In this document: positions 54,757-64,000 of the stretch, piece after piece
How positions within the stretch are numbered: the stretch's first letter is position 1
Layout of the letters: every line of letters starts with the position of its first letter
Assembly (NCBI GenBank): GCA_018398585.1
Contig: JAGTTD010000010.1
Location: 31,040,638-31,104,637, forward strand
Source: Simmondsia chinensis
Lineage: Eukaryota > Streptophyta > Magnoliopsida > Caryophyllales > Simmondsiaceae
Direction: 5' to 3'
DNA length: 64,000 bases
Made by a program: the position numbers and the translations under genes
Notes under the pieces: model-generated
Databases searched by the model: none
What the model was told of the DNA's origin: nothing
Seen by the model: only the letters and a program-made list of their open reading frames with translations

Positions 54757-55400
54757 CTAAACCATGTGGTTAAGATGGGATGGGTCAGTGCCTGTTAAGA
54801 TTATGTCATCAACATATAACAGGAGGCAGGTGAGGTGGGACTTGGTCTTATGAATAAATAAGGACAGATCAGCATGACAACAAGTAAAACCAAGACTAAG
54901 TAAGAACGCATTAAACTGTTGGAACCATGCCCAGGGTGCCTGTTTTATTCCATACAACGCCTTTCTTAGGAAACATACACGATTTGAAAATTTAGGATGC
55001 ATAAAGCCTTGTGGTTCTTTCATATAAACTACTTCCTTAAGGTAGCCATGTGGAAAGGTGTTTTTGACATCCAACTGGCGAATAAGCCAGTTGTATGTAA
55101 TAGCAAGAGTAAGTATAAAGTGTATGGTTGTAGGTCTGAAAATGGGGCTAAAGGTCTCCCCGTAGTCAAGGCCTTTACGCTAGTGAAACACTCAAGCAAG
55201 CGTTAAAACATTCAACAAAGTCATCTGCTTTATAATTGACTTTATATTTTCACGTGCTTCCTACAAGATTTTTCAATGGATCATACGGTACTAAGTCCTA
55301 AGTCTTATTAAGTATGAAAGCATTAAATTCATCTACCATAGCTTCATGCCATTTTGGATTTTTCACGGCCTGTGAGTAACATGTGGACTCCTGGATTACG
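54757..55400 (-). pseudogene. Copia-3 reverse transcriptase
   Basis: The minus frame 55074-54757 reads LDVKNTFPHGYLKEVVYMKE-like sequence starting MDVKNTFPHGYL (catalytic Asp kept), then ALYGIKQAPWAWFQQF and LLLYVDDIILTG (YVDD at 54816-54805). The upstream part (55400-55075) is recognisable only as words such as WH.AM.DE with stops between. RNase H follows after further breaks. Confidence 0.82.
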
Positions 55401-55710
55401 TTATAGAAAAGAGAGAGGGGGGTACTTAATTTTACATGTGCCTTCCTTTAAGCCTAGTTTGCATGGGATGGCTGTTTAGACTCGACTCTAATGGTTTAAT
55501 GGGAATGGGGTCCATGGCACTGGTAGGGATAAGACAAGAATCAGTGCCAAGGCTATCCTGAATGGCAGGATGGGGGCTGGACAAGGAGTTAGATCGGGTT
55601 TGGGAAGGGAGGCCATCGGCACTGGGGGGTTGGGTACAGATGGAGGTCCTAGCGAGGCCGAACCTCGGGTTGAGGTAGGGGGAAGAGATACCATTCGAGG
55701 CCAGTAGGTG

Positions 55711-55819
55711 TTAGGTCAGGTCCAGTAGGATCGGACAGTGAGGATAGCGCAGGAACCAAGGTCTTGGTGCCAGTGCTAGTAGGGGGTGACCCCTGTTCTT
55801 TTTTTTTTTTTTTCCCGCG

Positions 55820-55862
<43 letters not shown>

Positions 55863-56407
55863 CGATGAGTCCAATTGTGGTTGAGTATGGACAATTAGGA
55901 TTGGGGGGGATTGTGACACCAGATACTGACACATTTGGGGTGACAAGTTCTTTATAAGGGAAACGAGATTCATCAAAAACCACATGCCGATTTATATACA
56001 TCCATTTGTTTTTAGGGTCAAAATATTTGTATCCTTTATAGCGAGTGGCATATCCTAAGAAAATGGAAGGGGTAGAGTGAGCGAAAAGTTTATGAGGAGC
56101 ACATAATGTGATGTTTGGATAGCATGCACACCCAAAGACGCGAAAACAGTTGTAATCTAATTTTGTTTGAAAAGTTTTTGAAAAGGGGAATCGTTTGAAA
56201 GAGTTGGAGTAGGGAGACAATTTATAGTAAAACACGCAGTATAGAAAGCATCATCCCAAAATTCATAGGGTAATTTAGAGTTAATTTAAAGCGTCTGTGC
56301 CATTTCAAATAAATGTCGATGCTTGTGTCCCGCCACCCCATTTTGTTACGGGTATTAGGACAAGATAGGCGGAAGTGAATTCCGGCATCATGACAAAGGG
56401 CGTTCAT
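55711..56407 (-). pseudogene. Copia-3 integrase C-terminal half, catalytic Glu changed
   Basis: The minus frame from 56235 reads FRVFGCACYPNITLCAPHKL, IFLGYATRYKGYKYFDPKN and MYINRHVVFDESRFPYKEL, the conserved copia region after the integrase core. Just upstream (about 56345-56310) one frame reads NGVAGHKHRHLFEMA, where the catalytic Glu of NG.AER.HRH should be; it is Gly here. The frame then runs into the G/C homopolymer and becomes poly-Pro. Confidence 0.8.
55798..55862. repeat. T16 - CCCGCGC - G42 tract
   Basis: About 16 T (55798-55813), CCCGCGC, then about 42 consecutive G (55821-55862), inside the Copia-3 integrase/RT linker. It is the longest G run in the window. Confidence 0.9.
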
Positions 56408-56428
56408 ATGCTGGTGATCGGATTCGCC

Positions 56429-57190
56429 TCAGCCATCGCTTTGAAAAATCTTAATGGTTGAATTAAATTGGTTTTCGATGAGGTTTTTGAATGTTGTGAA
56501 GATTCTGTAATCATCAGATTTGCATTGCATTTGATAAAGCCACGTGAATCTAGTTTTAAAATCATCGATAAATAAGACATAATATTTATAGGTCGAGTGA
56601 GAGGATACAGATGATTGCCAAACATCTGAGCGTATTAGTTGAAGGGGCATAGTAGAGCTATGTAGTACACATTCAAATGAAAGTTTACTAGATTTTCCTA
56701 AACAGCAGGAGGAACATTTATTCAAAAACTTAACATTCGAAAAAAAAAATTTTCTTACATAACGTATCAAGAATAGTGCTACATAGATGACCTCATCTTT
56801 GATGCCACAATTCGCCATTCCTTGTGCTATTAGGCCAACATCGTGTGGTGAGAAGCTACAGAGAGACCCATCACTGGGCACTCGTAGAAGCAGCGTCCCC
56901 ATTGTCTTGTCCTTAACACAAAAAGAATTTAAGTCAAATTCAACCCTACAAGTATTGTCATGGCATAGTTGTTTAATTGATAGTAGGTTATGTGTGAGAT
57001 TAGGTACAAACATCACGTTAGGTAGTTTTAGATGAGATTTGGGAATAGGTATGGCTGTAGAGCCTACATGTATCACAGGTAATAATGCACTATTGCCTAC
57101 AAAAACACCTTTATGATAAGAGTAAGGAAGAAAGTTAGTTAAAATACTTGAGTTTGGTGCCATATGGTTCATTGCACAAGAAGATACCAA
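56429..57190 (-). pseudogene. Copia-3 protease, GAG-pre-integrase and integrase N-terminal half
   Basis: The 253-codon minus frame reads VSSCAMNHMAPNSSILTNF where the protease site (LDSGAT.HM) should be, so the catalytic Asp is lost. It continues HVGSTAIPIPKSHLKLPNV and VPNLTHNLLSIKQLCHDN, which are typical. It then reaches the zinc-binding stretch (NKCSSCCLGKSSKLSF) and the integrase (LIRSDVWQSSVSS with the first Asp, YYVLFIDDFKTRFTWLY, FQSDG with the second Asp). It is the longest open frame of the element. Confidence 0.85.
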
Positions 57191-57194
57191 TTGT

Positions 57195-58106
57195 AGTCAT
57201 GCGGTTCTCCAATAGTCATGGCAGCAAAGGAAAAGAGAGGGATCTGGGAAGGAGGTGCCATCAAAACAATGTGGGCAAGTAATGGCTGTGTGTCTGGTTT
57301 GGGAGCAGATCTGGCAGAATTGGGGGCTGGGCCCAAGCACATTTGCAGCAGAGTTAAGAGGAAGACCAAATGGAGGTCAAACTGAGGAAGGAGAGTCCGG
57401 GGCTGCTGGACACTGTGGAGGCCCGATGGGCCACCACGGCCGCCGCGCTCATTGTACCGATTCCGACCACAGCCACGGCCGCATTGCCACAACGGGATGA
57501 CGCGCTGGGTTGTGGTTGGTTATGTGCAATCATAGCGTGACTGGGATAAGAATTGGTTTGTCCAGAGTATCAAGTTAAGGCAGCTTCTTCATGTAGCAAG
57601 AAAGCTTTTAACTCTTCATATGTATACTGTTTTGAAGTTTGATGAGTAAAAGTTGCAAAAGCGGCAATCTCAGAAGGTAAGCCATAAATAGTAAAGTGTT
57701 GAAATTCTCTTTGTGAAACAAGCCAGTCAATGGCAGCTAAATTATCTGTGATTGATTTTAGTTCAGTGAGGTAAACGTCCATTGTTTTCCTATCTTTACG
57801 GTGATTAATGAGTTGGGTCTAGAGATCAAACTCCTTAGCCATGGAATAATCCCGAAAACGCTTAGCCAAGGCATTCCACATGGATTTTGAGGTAGAGTGA
57901 CGTATGATGTCATTTATTAGAGGACGAGAGAGGGTAGCAGCAATGTAGGATTGAAGGCTTTGATATGTGCGAAGCCACGTAATGTAATATGGATTATCGA
58001 TCCGTTTGCAAGAGTGATTTGGCCGGGGAGGGACCAAGGGGGAGGGGGGATGGCAAGGGTAGGTATCATCTATAAATCCTAATAGTTGATGATACATTAA
58101 CAACAT
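57195..58106 (-). pseudogene. Copia-3 gag
   Basis: Frame 58106-57819 reads MLLMYHQLLGFIDDTYPCHP, ITWLRTYQSLQSYIAATLS and STSKSMWNALAKRFRDYS, a typical copia gag. It continues at 57782-57570 (VYLTELKSITDNLAAI, HFTIYGLPSEIAAF, EELKAFLLHEEAAL). A basic Gly/Arg-rich segment follows near 57490 (RGCGRNRYNERGGRGG) and a possible zinc-knuckle remnant near 57290. Stops separate the pieces. Confidence 0.8.
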
Positions 58107-58840
58107 GTTGAATTGTTCACGCCGGGGGGTAATTTGTTGTTGATTCCAGCTTTATTGTAACAATCCTTGTAATGTTAGGATAGGGATTAATACGGGAGAG
58201 GGTGATTATAGAGAATAGAATTTGTTGAATTAGTGTTTATTATATTAGGGTTGGATGGGCCAACGGGAGAGAATGCAGCCCCAACACCGGCACTATGGAG
58301 TGACGATGGAAGGGGGGGGGGGGGTTCCTGTTGCAACTATCGGCGCCAAGGAAGGCATCGGTGATAGTGGGTCCGACTAGCTTCTTATCATGGGAGGAGA
58401 GAGAGAATTGGGGGAGGGGGGACAGAAGGGTGGGGGATGCCCAAACTAAGTGTTGGGTTCACTGTAGGCCTCCTAATTGGTGGTTGAGTATCGGAAATGG
58501 CAACACCAACATCAACCGACCGAGGAAACAAGGCAACTGAGGTGATAGGATGGACATAAGGGGTGTCGGCCACCACCCAGGGCGGCGGTGCCCAGCGTGC
58601 CTAGTGGGGAACTGGTATTGTCATGACCGACCTCCACTGGATGCAGTGGGGCACCGGTTTGAGGAGGGGGAGGGGGGAAGTAGCACTAGTATACGATCGA
58701 CTAGGATTAGATGTCATTGACAAAAATTAAATTAATAAAAGAGAATAAGAATTAAGAATTCAACACAATACAAAGAAAAAGAAAATTAAAGAAAAGTGAA
58801 AACGAAAATTAAATTAGAGATTGCTGTAATACCATGTGAA
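58107..58840 (-). other. Copia-3 5' leader, with G13 run
   Basis: Non-coding leader between PBS and gag, about 730 bp. 58310-58680 is shared with Copia-4 at 44640-45033. G13 at 58312-58324. The PBS-like TGGTATTACAGC lies at 58835-58824 on the minus strand. Confidence 0.6.
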
Positions 58841-59013
58841 TGTAGAGAAAATTGTAAATTGGAATGATAAGTGAAGTGCATGAAGGACCTATATATAGGC
58901 CAAGCACTACTAACACAAAGACTACAATGCCGTTGGACTTTATATGAGTCAAGGAGTATAAAATTAATAATATAAAATCCTCGGCTAGGAAGGTTCTAGA
59001 ATATACTCTAATA
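58841..59013 (-). repeat. Copia-3 5' LTR (173 bp)
   Basis: Aligns with 53685-53858; it contains the CTATATATAGGCC TATA-type core. Confidence 0.85.
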
Positions 59014-59649
59014 ATTTCATGATTAACAGATTATTTTTTCATCCTAATTCAATTTCATTGCATTACTATGCTATTAACCTTTTACTATTTCAATTTTCTT
59101 CCACTTATGTCCCAATTCATTAATTTCTCCATGATTTCTTTGCTTCAGTGGATCACTATGTTAGAATAATTGTTATAATATTCAAGTGATATGAAAAATT
59201 TAGGATTAAAAAATATAGTTTAAGTCATTGCTCTTGCGCGACTGTAACCCTTTTTTCTCTCTATCTCTAATTAACATCAACTTTAATGATGGAAATTATG
59301 AATTTAGTGCGGACGATGTCGGACCAAATATTAAATAAATGTGCGTTCAAACTCTTTGGGTAGTGACCAAATAATTCTTTCAAGGTTCAATCTAATTGAT
59401 AAACTTAATTATCATTATATTTTTAATTGTAGATTCAAATATAAAAGGATATAACTAGATCACTTTAACAACCTTATGTATGAAACCAAGAAAATTAGAA
59501 ATTTCATCTTATATCATCTTTAATTATGAAAAATTAGCATGAGGGGTTAGATTGTGAGACAAATTTCGCAATTTCTACCCCAAATTTTGCTCTCGTGAAT
59601 CATTATAAATGCCAACTAACATGAACTCAATTTTTCATTTTCCCGCCAG
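59014..59649. other. AT-rich flank or intron end before the GH36 gene
   Basis: No ORF. It ends in a pyrimidine-rich stretch and CCGCCAG (59643-59649), a plausible splice acceptor. Confidence 0.4.
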
Positions 59650-59679
59650 GAGAGCAAGGTTGAAAAGAAAGAGAGAGAA

Positions 59680-60977
59680 ATGACGACCACGCCGCCTGTT
59701 CGGATCTCCAACCGGAAGGTGATCGTAAAAGACCGGACGATCCTTACCGGTGTCCCTGATAATGTGACCGCCACCTTGGGCTCCTCCTCTGGACCTGTGG
59801 AGGGGTTGTTTATCGGGGCTGACATTGGTGGAGCTGCTAGCAGTCGCCACGTGGTCAGCCTAGGGACACTCCGCAGCGTGCGCTTCCTCTCTTGCTTCCG
59901 CTTTAGGCTCTGGTGGATGGCCCAGAAGATGGGTGACGAAGGAAGGGACATTCCATTGGAAACCCAGTTCTTATTAGTTGAAACCAAGGATGGGTCCCAC
60001 ATTGAATCTGACGGTGCAGATGAATCCATTCAGATGGTCTACACTATTTTCCTGCCGTTAATTGAGGGACCATTCAGGGCATGCCTGCAAGGGAATGAAA
60101 ATGATGAGTTAGAGTTGTGTTTAGAGAGTGGGGATGAAGACATCAAAGCGACATCATTTACTCATTCTTTGTTTGTTAGTGCGGGGAACGACCCATATGG
60201 GACAATCTTTGAAGGCATCAGCGCTGTTAAATCACATCTCAAAACATTCCGGCAGCGGCATGAAAAGAAGTTGCCAGGGATCGTTGATTATTTCGGGTGG
60301 TACACTTGGTATGCGTTTTACCAGGAAGTGACCCAGGAAGGTGTCAAGGCAGGTTTGGCTAGCCTCACCGCCGGTGGGACTCCACCGCGATTGGTGATCA
60401 TCGATGATGGGTGGCAGTCAGTTGACAAGGACCCAAAGGAAGAGGACAAAAAATCCTTACCTAAGCTGACAAGGATCAAAGAGAATCAAAAGTTTAAAAA
60501 GAAGGATGATTCGAGTGTAGGAATCAAGAATATAGTAAGTATAGCGAAACAGAAATACGGGTCAAAATATGTATACGTATGGCATGCAATAATGGGCTAC
60601 TGGGGTGCGGTTAGGCCCGAGGTTAAAGAGATGTAGGAGTACGAGTCACTGATGAAGTACCCAAAATTGTCAAGAGGGGTGGTGGAGAACGAGCCCACGT
60701 GGAAGTTCAACCCCATGAAGGTTCAAGGGCTCGGGCTCATGAATCCAAAGAGCGTGTATAAGTTTTACAATGACTTGCACAGTTACTTGGCATCGAACGG
60801 GATTGATGGGGTGAAGGTGGATGGGCAGTGTATACTGGAGACGCTAGGGGCGGGGCTCGGTGGCCGGGTTGAGCTCACTAGCCAGTACCACCAGGCCCTT
60901 GATGTGTCAGTGGCTATGAACTTCCCTGACAATGGGTGCATTGCTTGTATGAGTCACAACACTGATGCCTTGTACTG
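59680..60977 (+). pseudogene. Raffinose synthase / seed imbibition protein (GH36), first coding exon with in-frame stop
   Basis: The frame starts MTTTPPVRISNRKVIVKDRT and matches galactinol-sucrose galactosyltransferase-like proteins (GH36; raffinose-family oligosaccharide metabolism, cytosolic, no signal peptide). Visible landmarks: ILTGVPDNVTATLG (residues 21-34), FRFRLWWMAQKMG, DIPLETQFLLVETKDGS, VDYFGWYTWYAFYQEVTQEG (around 205), LVIIDDGWQSVDKD (around 240), GYWGAVRPEVKEM, then TAG (60634-60636), then in the same frame [39 protein letters not shown] and [14 protein letters not shown] strong donor (TACTG|GTAAGTTT) follows at 60978. Family members are about 750-780 residues; about 432 codons are here and the rest is not in the window. 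Besides the stop, the family WCTWDAFY reads WYTWYAFY and KVDVQ reads KVDGQ, which supports loss of function. Confidence 0.85.
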
Positions 60978-61560
60978 GTAAGTTTCTCTCCCTCTTTCCA
61001 ATGGTTTCCAAGATTTATCTGAATTTTCATTGGTTTTGAGCCTCTTAGAAGGACTTGAGATCTAGGATTTTTGTATAAACAAGAGTGAAGTTTAATTTCA
61101 AAACTAATTAGCATGAGGTCAAATAATTTACTAGACTTATATGTTGATATCTTGACTTGTTATTGAACTACCGCCTGAATTCTCCAGAATTCCTTAATAT
61201 ATGAGGTTTTTAACATCGATTGCTCCATTGGACCTTTAACTTATCGCAATATGAAAGTACATCATTATTCTTGGATCCGTAATGATCTAGTTTCTATCAA
61301 CTGCCATTGCCGCGAATCTAATATGGGAAATCTGATAAAACAATTTAGGTGTAATTGAAGTGAGAATATTATGAAAAACACCCATAACATGCTTTAAAGC
61401 TCAAGATATGTAATTAATTGTACTATAAAATTTGAACTGAAAGCTTTCTTAAATTTTTAGATTAAAAATATTATGAAAAATACCCATAATATAGTTCAAA
61501 GCTCAAAATGTGCTAAATTTCCAATTTTACTGATAATTTTTGACGTATTAGAAGGCAAAT
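60978..61560 (+). other. Start of GH36 intron, AT-rich
   Basis: Follows the donor. No acceptor with the expected next GH36 exon was found up to 64000. 61340-61385 and 61468-61512 share ATTATGAAAAA.ACCCATAA and AGCTCAA words, a short imperfect direct repeat. Confidence 0.5.
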
Positions 61561-63060
61561 AAGAGAGAAAATTAGAAATCAAAGACTTATAGTTACCGGA
61601 GCCCCCAGTTTTGTGAGGGTCTAGACGTTTTGCAAGGGATACCAGGTTAAACGCTAGCAAGCTATCTTCCCACAGACGGCGCCTATTGTTTTAGGATTTT
61701 TTGGTTGGGTTCTAAATGAGAGCGGGACTCAACCCTCACTTGAGGAAGCAGCTGTTGTCGCGTTTAACCCGGGCTCTCCTAAGACCGTTAGAGGGACCCA
61801 CGGGTTTGCCCGCGGGAGACCCCTCCGATGCCTAAGTTAGTAAAGGCATAATAATAATAATATATGATAAGTAAATAACATACAGTAAATAATAATGAAT
61901 ACTTATCGTATACGGAGAGGGGCCTTGGTAGCTGGTGGCCGGAATCCGTACCGGCGAGATGGCCGGAATCCGTACCGGCAAGGTGGCCGGAATCCGTACT
62001 GGCGAGATGACTGGGGTTAAACCGGAGTGAGAGGAGAGAGAGAGAGATGTGTGGTTGTATTGTTGGGTTGTTAGGAGAGAAAAAGGGGGCTCCTTGTGCC
62101 TTGGGTGTGAGGAGAGGGAGAATGGGGTATTTATTGAGAGAGATGGTGAGGTGGTGAGGCGGTAGGAGAGAGAGTGAGGCGGTACCGGGCAGTCCCGGTG
62201 GTCGGCGGTAGACATACCGGGTCGTGGTGGCTGGAATGGGAGAGAGAAAGGTGGGCGGTAGTGGTGCCGAGGTGGTCGGCGGTACCGAGATGGAGGAGGA
62301 CAGTAGGAGAGAGAGTGAGGGGGGTACCGAGGTGGTGCCGGGCGGGTACCGGTGGTCGGGGGTAGTACCGGGCCGTGGTGGCGGGCATGAGTGAGAGAGG
62401 AAGGCGGGTACCTGGTAGAAGGGAGAGAGGAGGCGAGGCGGTACCGAGGTGGTGCCGGGCGGTAGTGGTACTGGGTCGCTGTGGCCGATAGAGAGGAGAG
62501 AGAGGAAGATGGTGTGGCGGTAGGCGACACCGGGCTGTGGTGGCCGGTATGGGAGAGAGAGGTGACCGAGGAGAGAGGGGCGGTAGGACAGAGAGGAAGA
62601 CGGTGGGTCCGGGCAGGAGGAAAAGAAGGAGAGAGAAAGAGGAAAAAGGTGAGGGGGAGGAGGAGGAGGCGAGGCAGTAGATGAGAGACAGATGGCGAGG
62701 CGGTAGGGCGGTCGTCAGTAACTTGCCGTGGTGGCTGGTAAAGGAGAGAGAGAAGGAGGCGGTACCCGGTCGAGGCGGGTAGTGGTGCCGGGCGGTGGTG
62801 GTGGTAGCCGGGTGAGAGAGGGAGGTGGTAGGAGAGAGAGTGAGAAGGTTGTACCGATGTGGCGGTACCCGTGTGACGACCGGGGCAGCACCGGCGAGTG
62901 GTCGGGGTGGTACCGCCTCTACCGCGAGTGGCCGGCGTGGTGGTGGGAGAGGCGGTAATGGTGGTTTGGGGTTTGAGAACAGAGAAGGAAGCTTGGGGAA
63001 GGGGAAAGAAGGGGAGCACGTGGAGAGAGAATGGGGGAGTCAGTATAATATTTTTTAATT
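61561..63060. repeat. GC-rich repeat with GGTACCGG / GGCCGG arrays
   Basis: 61580-61850 contains phrases such as CAGACGGCGCCTATTG, GACCCACGGG and CCCGCGGGAGACCCCTCCGATG; about 65 bp of it recurs inverted at 37321-37380. 61930-62010 has three copies of GGCCGGAATCCGTACCGGC..GA. 62160-62960 is GAGAGAG plus GGTACCGGG/GGTGGTGCCGGGCGG low complexity. The long minus-strand frame across it (63019-61832) translates to Pro/Ser/Thr/Arg-rich low complexity with no domain, and I do not call it a gene. The nature of the repeat (LTR or other non-coding element) is unknown. Confidence 0.5.
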
Positions 63061-63180
63061 TTCGTTATAATTTTGTTATTCTATTTTAATATTGATCTAC
63101 TTATTTTTATCCTCTACACCCCCGAAACAAATGCAGCCTAAGTCTTGCGACTTTGTTGAAAATGAATAATATTGCCCGCA

Positions 63181-63864
63181 GGGGGATCCCATGCGGTGAG
63201 GGATCCCCACCGTTCTGTAGTGTAGGAGAGAGACGGGTGAGGTGAGGGGTTTTTTTAATTTTTTTTATTTTTAATATTTAATTAAGTTTTAAATTATTTA
63301 TGAAATAATTTTGATATATAAATTTATTTTTGATTGTTTATTAATTATATATATGTTAATTTTTTGGTTGTCATTACGATGTTTTCAACAAAAATTTAAC
63401 AGATACCTAAATGATAAAGTGAGTTGTATATTTTATCGTTATTTTTTACTATATTAGATAAAATATGCTAATATAGTGAATAATAACAATAATATATACA
63501 AGTCAATTTTTTCATTTAAATACCCGTTAAATTTTAATTGAAAACATCAAAATAACAATAAAAATATTATCATTATTATTCACTATATTTGAAAAATATG
63601 CTAATATAAGAAATAATAACGATAATATATACAAGTAATTTTGATATTTTAACAAAAAATTAATGAGTACCTAAATAATAAATAGTAAAAAATAAATTTA
63701 TATATTAAATTATTTTATATAAATAATTTAAAATTTTAATCTAAAATTAAAATTCAAAATTATAAAAAAATTTCTCATCTCACATCTCTTCTTCTCTCTC
63801 CTCTGTCTTTCTCCTACAGTATAAAAACGACGAGGATCGCCCACCACATGGGATATGTATCCCA
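63181..63864. mobile_element. Long-TIR MITE (about 685 bp)
   Basis: The left arm (GGATCCCATGCGGTGAGG...CTGTAGTGTAGGAGAGAGAC, then AATTTTTTT and AAATTATTTATGAAATAAT) pairs with the reverse complement of the right arm (CCCATGTGGTGGGCGATCC..., CTGTAGGAGAAAGAC, AAATTATTTATATAAAATAAT) over about 190 bp each. The AT-rich centre also contains inverted words (AATAATAACAATAATATATACAAG twice). No ORF; TSD not resolved. Confidence 0.7.
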
Positions 63865-63922
63865 TTTTGGCTGTGTTTCACCTGGACGACTCATTGAGTT
63901 TCTAAGCGACTCACACTTATAT

Positions 63923-63953
63923 AAGAAAAGAAAAGAAAAGAAAAGAAAAGGAA
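63923..63953. repeat. (AAAAG)n microsatellite
   Basis: About six units of AAAAG near the right edge of the window. Confidence 0.9.
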
Positions 63954-64000
63954 AACATAGGAACCATACTATGCAAATATGTATTTTATTCTCAATTTAA

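Larger units (their letters stand above)
53685..59013 (-). mobile_element. Copia-3: Ty1/copia element (5.3 kb), minus strand
   Basis: Short LTRs at 53685-53858 and 58841-59013 share TGTAGAGAAAATTGTA...TTCTAGAATATA.TCTAATA on the plus strand and a CTATATATAGGCC core. On the minus strand, from right to left: LTR, a degenerate PBS (TGGTATTACAGC), a long leader, gag, protease, integrase, RT and RNase H. Every domain is broken, and the protease and integrase active sites are changed. A G42/T-run tract and an AT microsatellite have expanded inside it. No matching 5-bp TSD was found. Confidence 0.88.

Noticed and set aside
55649..55985. Poly-Pro protein frames
   Set aside because: Produced by the G42 homopolymer read on the minus strand in three phases.
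61832..63019. 395-codon minus-strand open frame
   Set aside because: It translates to Pro/Ser/Thr/Arg/His low complexity from GGTACCGG/GAGAGAG repeats. No domain, and similar frames are open on the other strand; composition explains it.

Overview
This is nuclear DNA of a flowering plant: AT-rich, intron-bearing and dominated by transposons. The evidence is Ty3/gypsy and Ty1/copia elements primed by initiator tRNA-Met, RTE- and L1-type LINEs, CACTA-, hAT- and PIF/Harbinger-like DNA elements, and one recognisable plant gene fragment of the raffinose-synthase / seed-imbibition-protein family (GH36). The species cannot be named from this sequence.

Layout. 1-5.6 kb: a 2-kb LTR on the minus strand whose element runs off the left edge, then a decayed copia 3' end with a 573-bp LTR that carries a 20-bp tandem array. 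5.7-18.3 kb: a CACTA-like element with matching ends and subterminal repeats. Inside it lie a 5'-truncated Ty3/gypsy element (Gypsy-1, with an RTE LINE in its 3' LTR), a decayed intron-bearing gene with a 71-bp tandem array in one intron, and a hAT-type MITE. 18.3-25.5 kb: a second hAT-type MITE and a structurally complete but dead gypsy element of the Gypsy-1 family (Gypsy-2, TSD CCATC). 26.6-31.6 kb: L1 and RTE LINE fragments, a long foldback element and a decayed hAT-type MITE. 32.0-35.0 kb: an internally deleted copia element on the minus strand. 35.6-37.1 kb: a perfect hairpin and a 1.1-kb hAT-like element. 38.0-41.0 kb: the longest RTE copy, flanked by a 54-bp target-site duplication. 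42.0-43.1 kb: a 5S-rRNA-like/RTE-tail chimera and a Harbinger-like element. 43.8-51.6 kb: a probable LTR, then copia element Copia-2 inserted into the remains of another copia element (Copia-4). 52.1-59.0 kb: a possible promoter and leader exon, foldback elements, and minus-strand copia element Copia-3. 59.7-61.0 kb: first coding exon of the GH36 gene, with an in-frame stop. 61.0-64.0 kb: intron or flank holding a GC-rich repeat and a long-TIR MITE.

No intact protein-coding gene is visible. Every transposon frame carries stops, shifts or lost catalytic residues, so the window records successive nested insertions in an intergenic or intronic region. The insertion order can be read directly: CACTA-like element before Gypsy-1 before RTE, and Copia-4 before Copia-2. 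Coordinates of TIRs, LTRs and TSDs were read by eye; no percent identities were computed.
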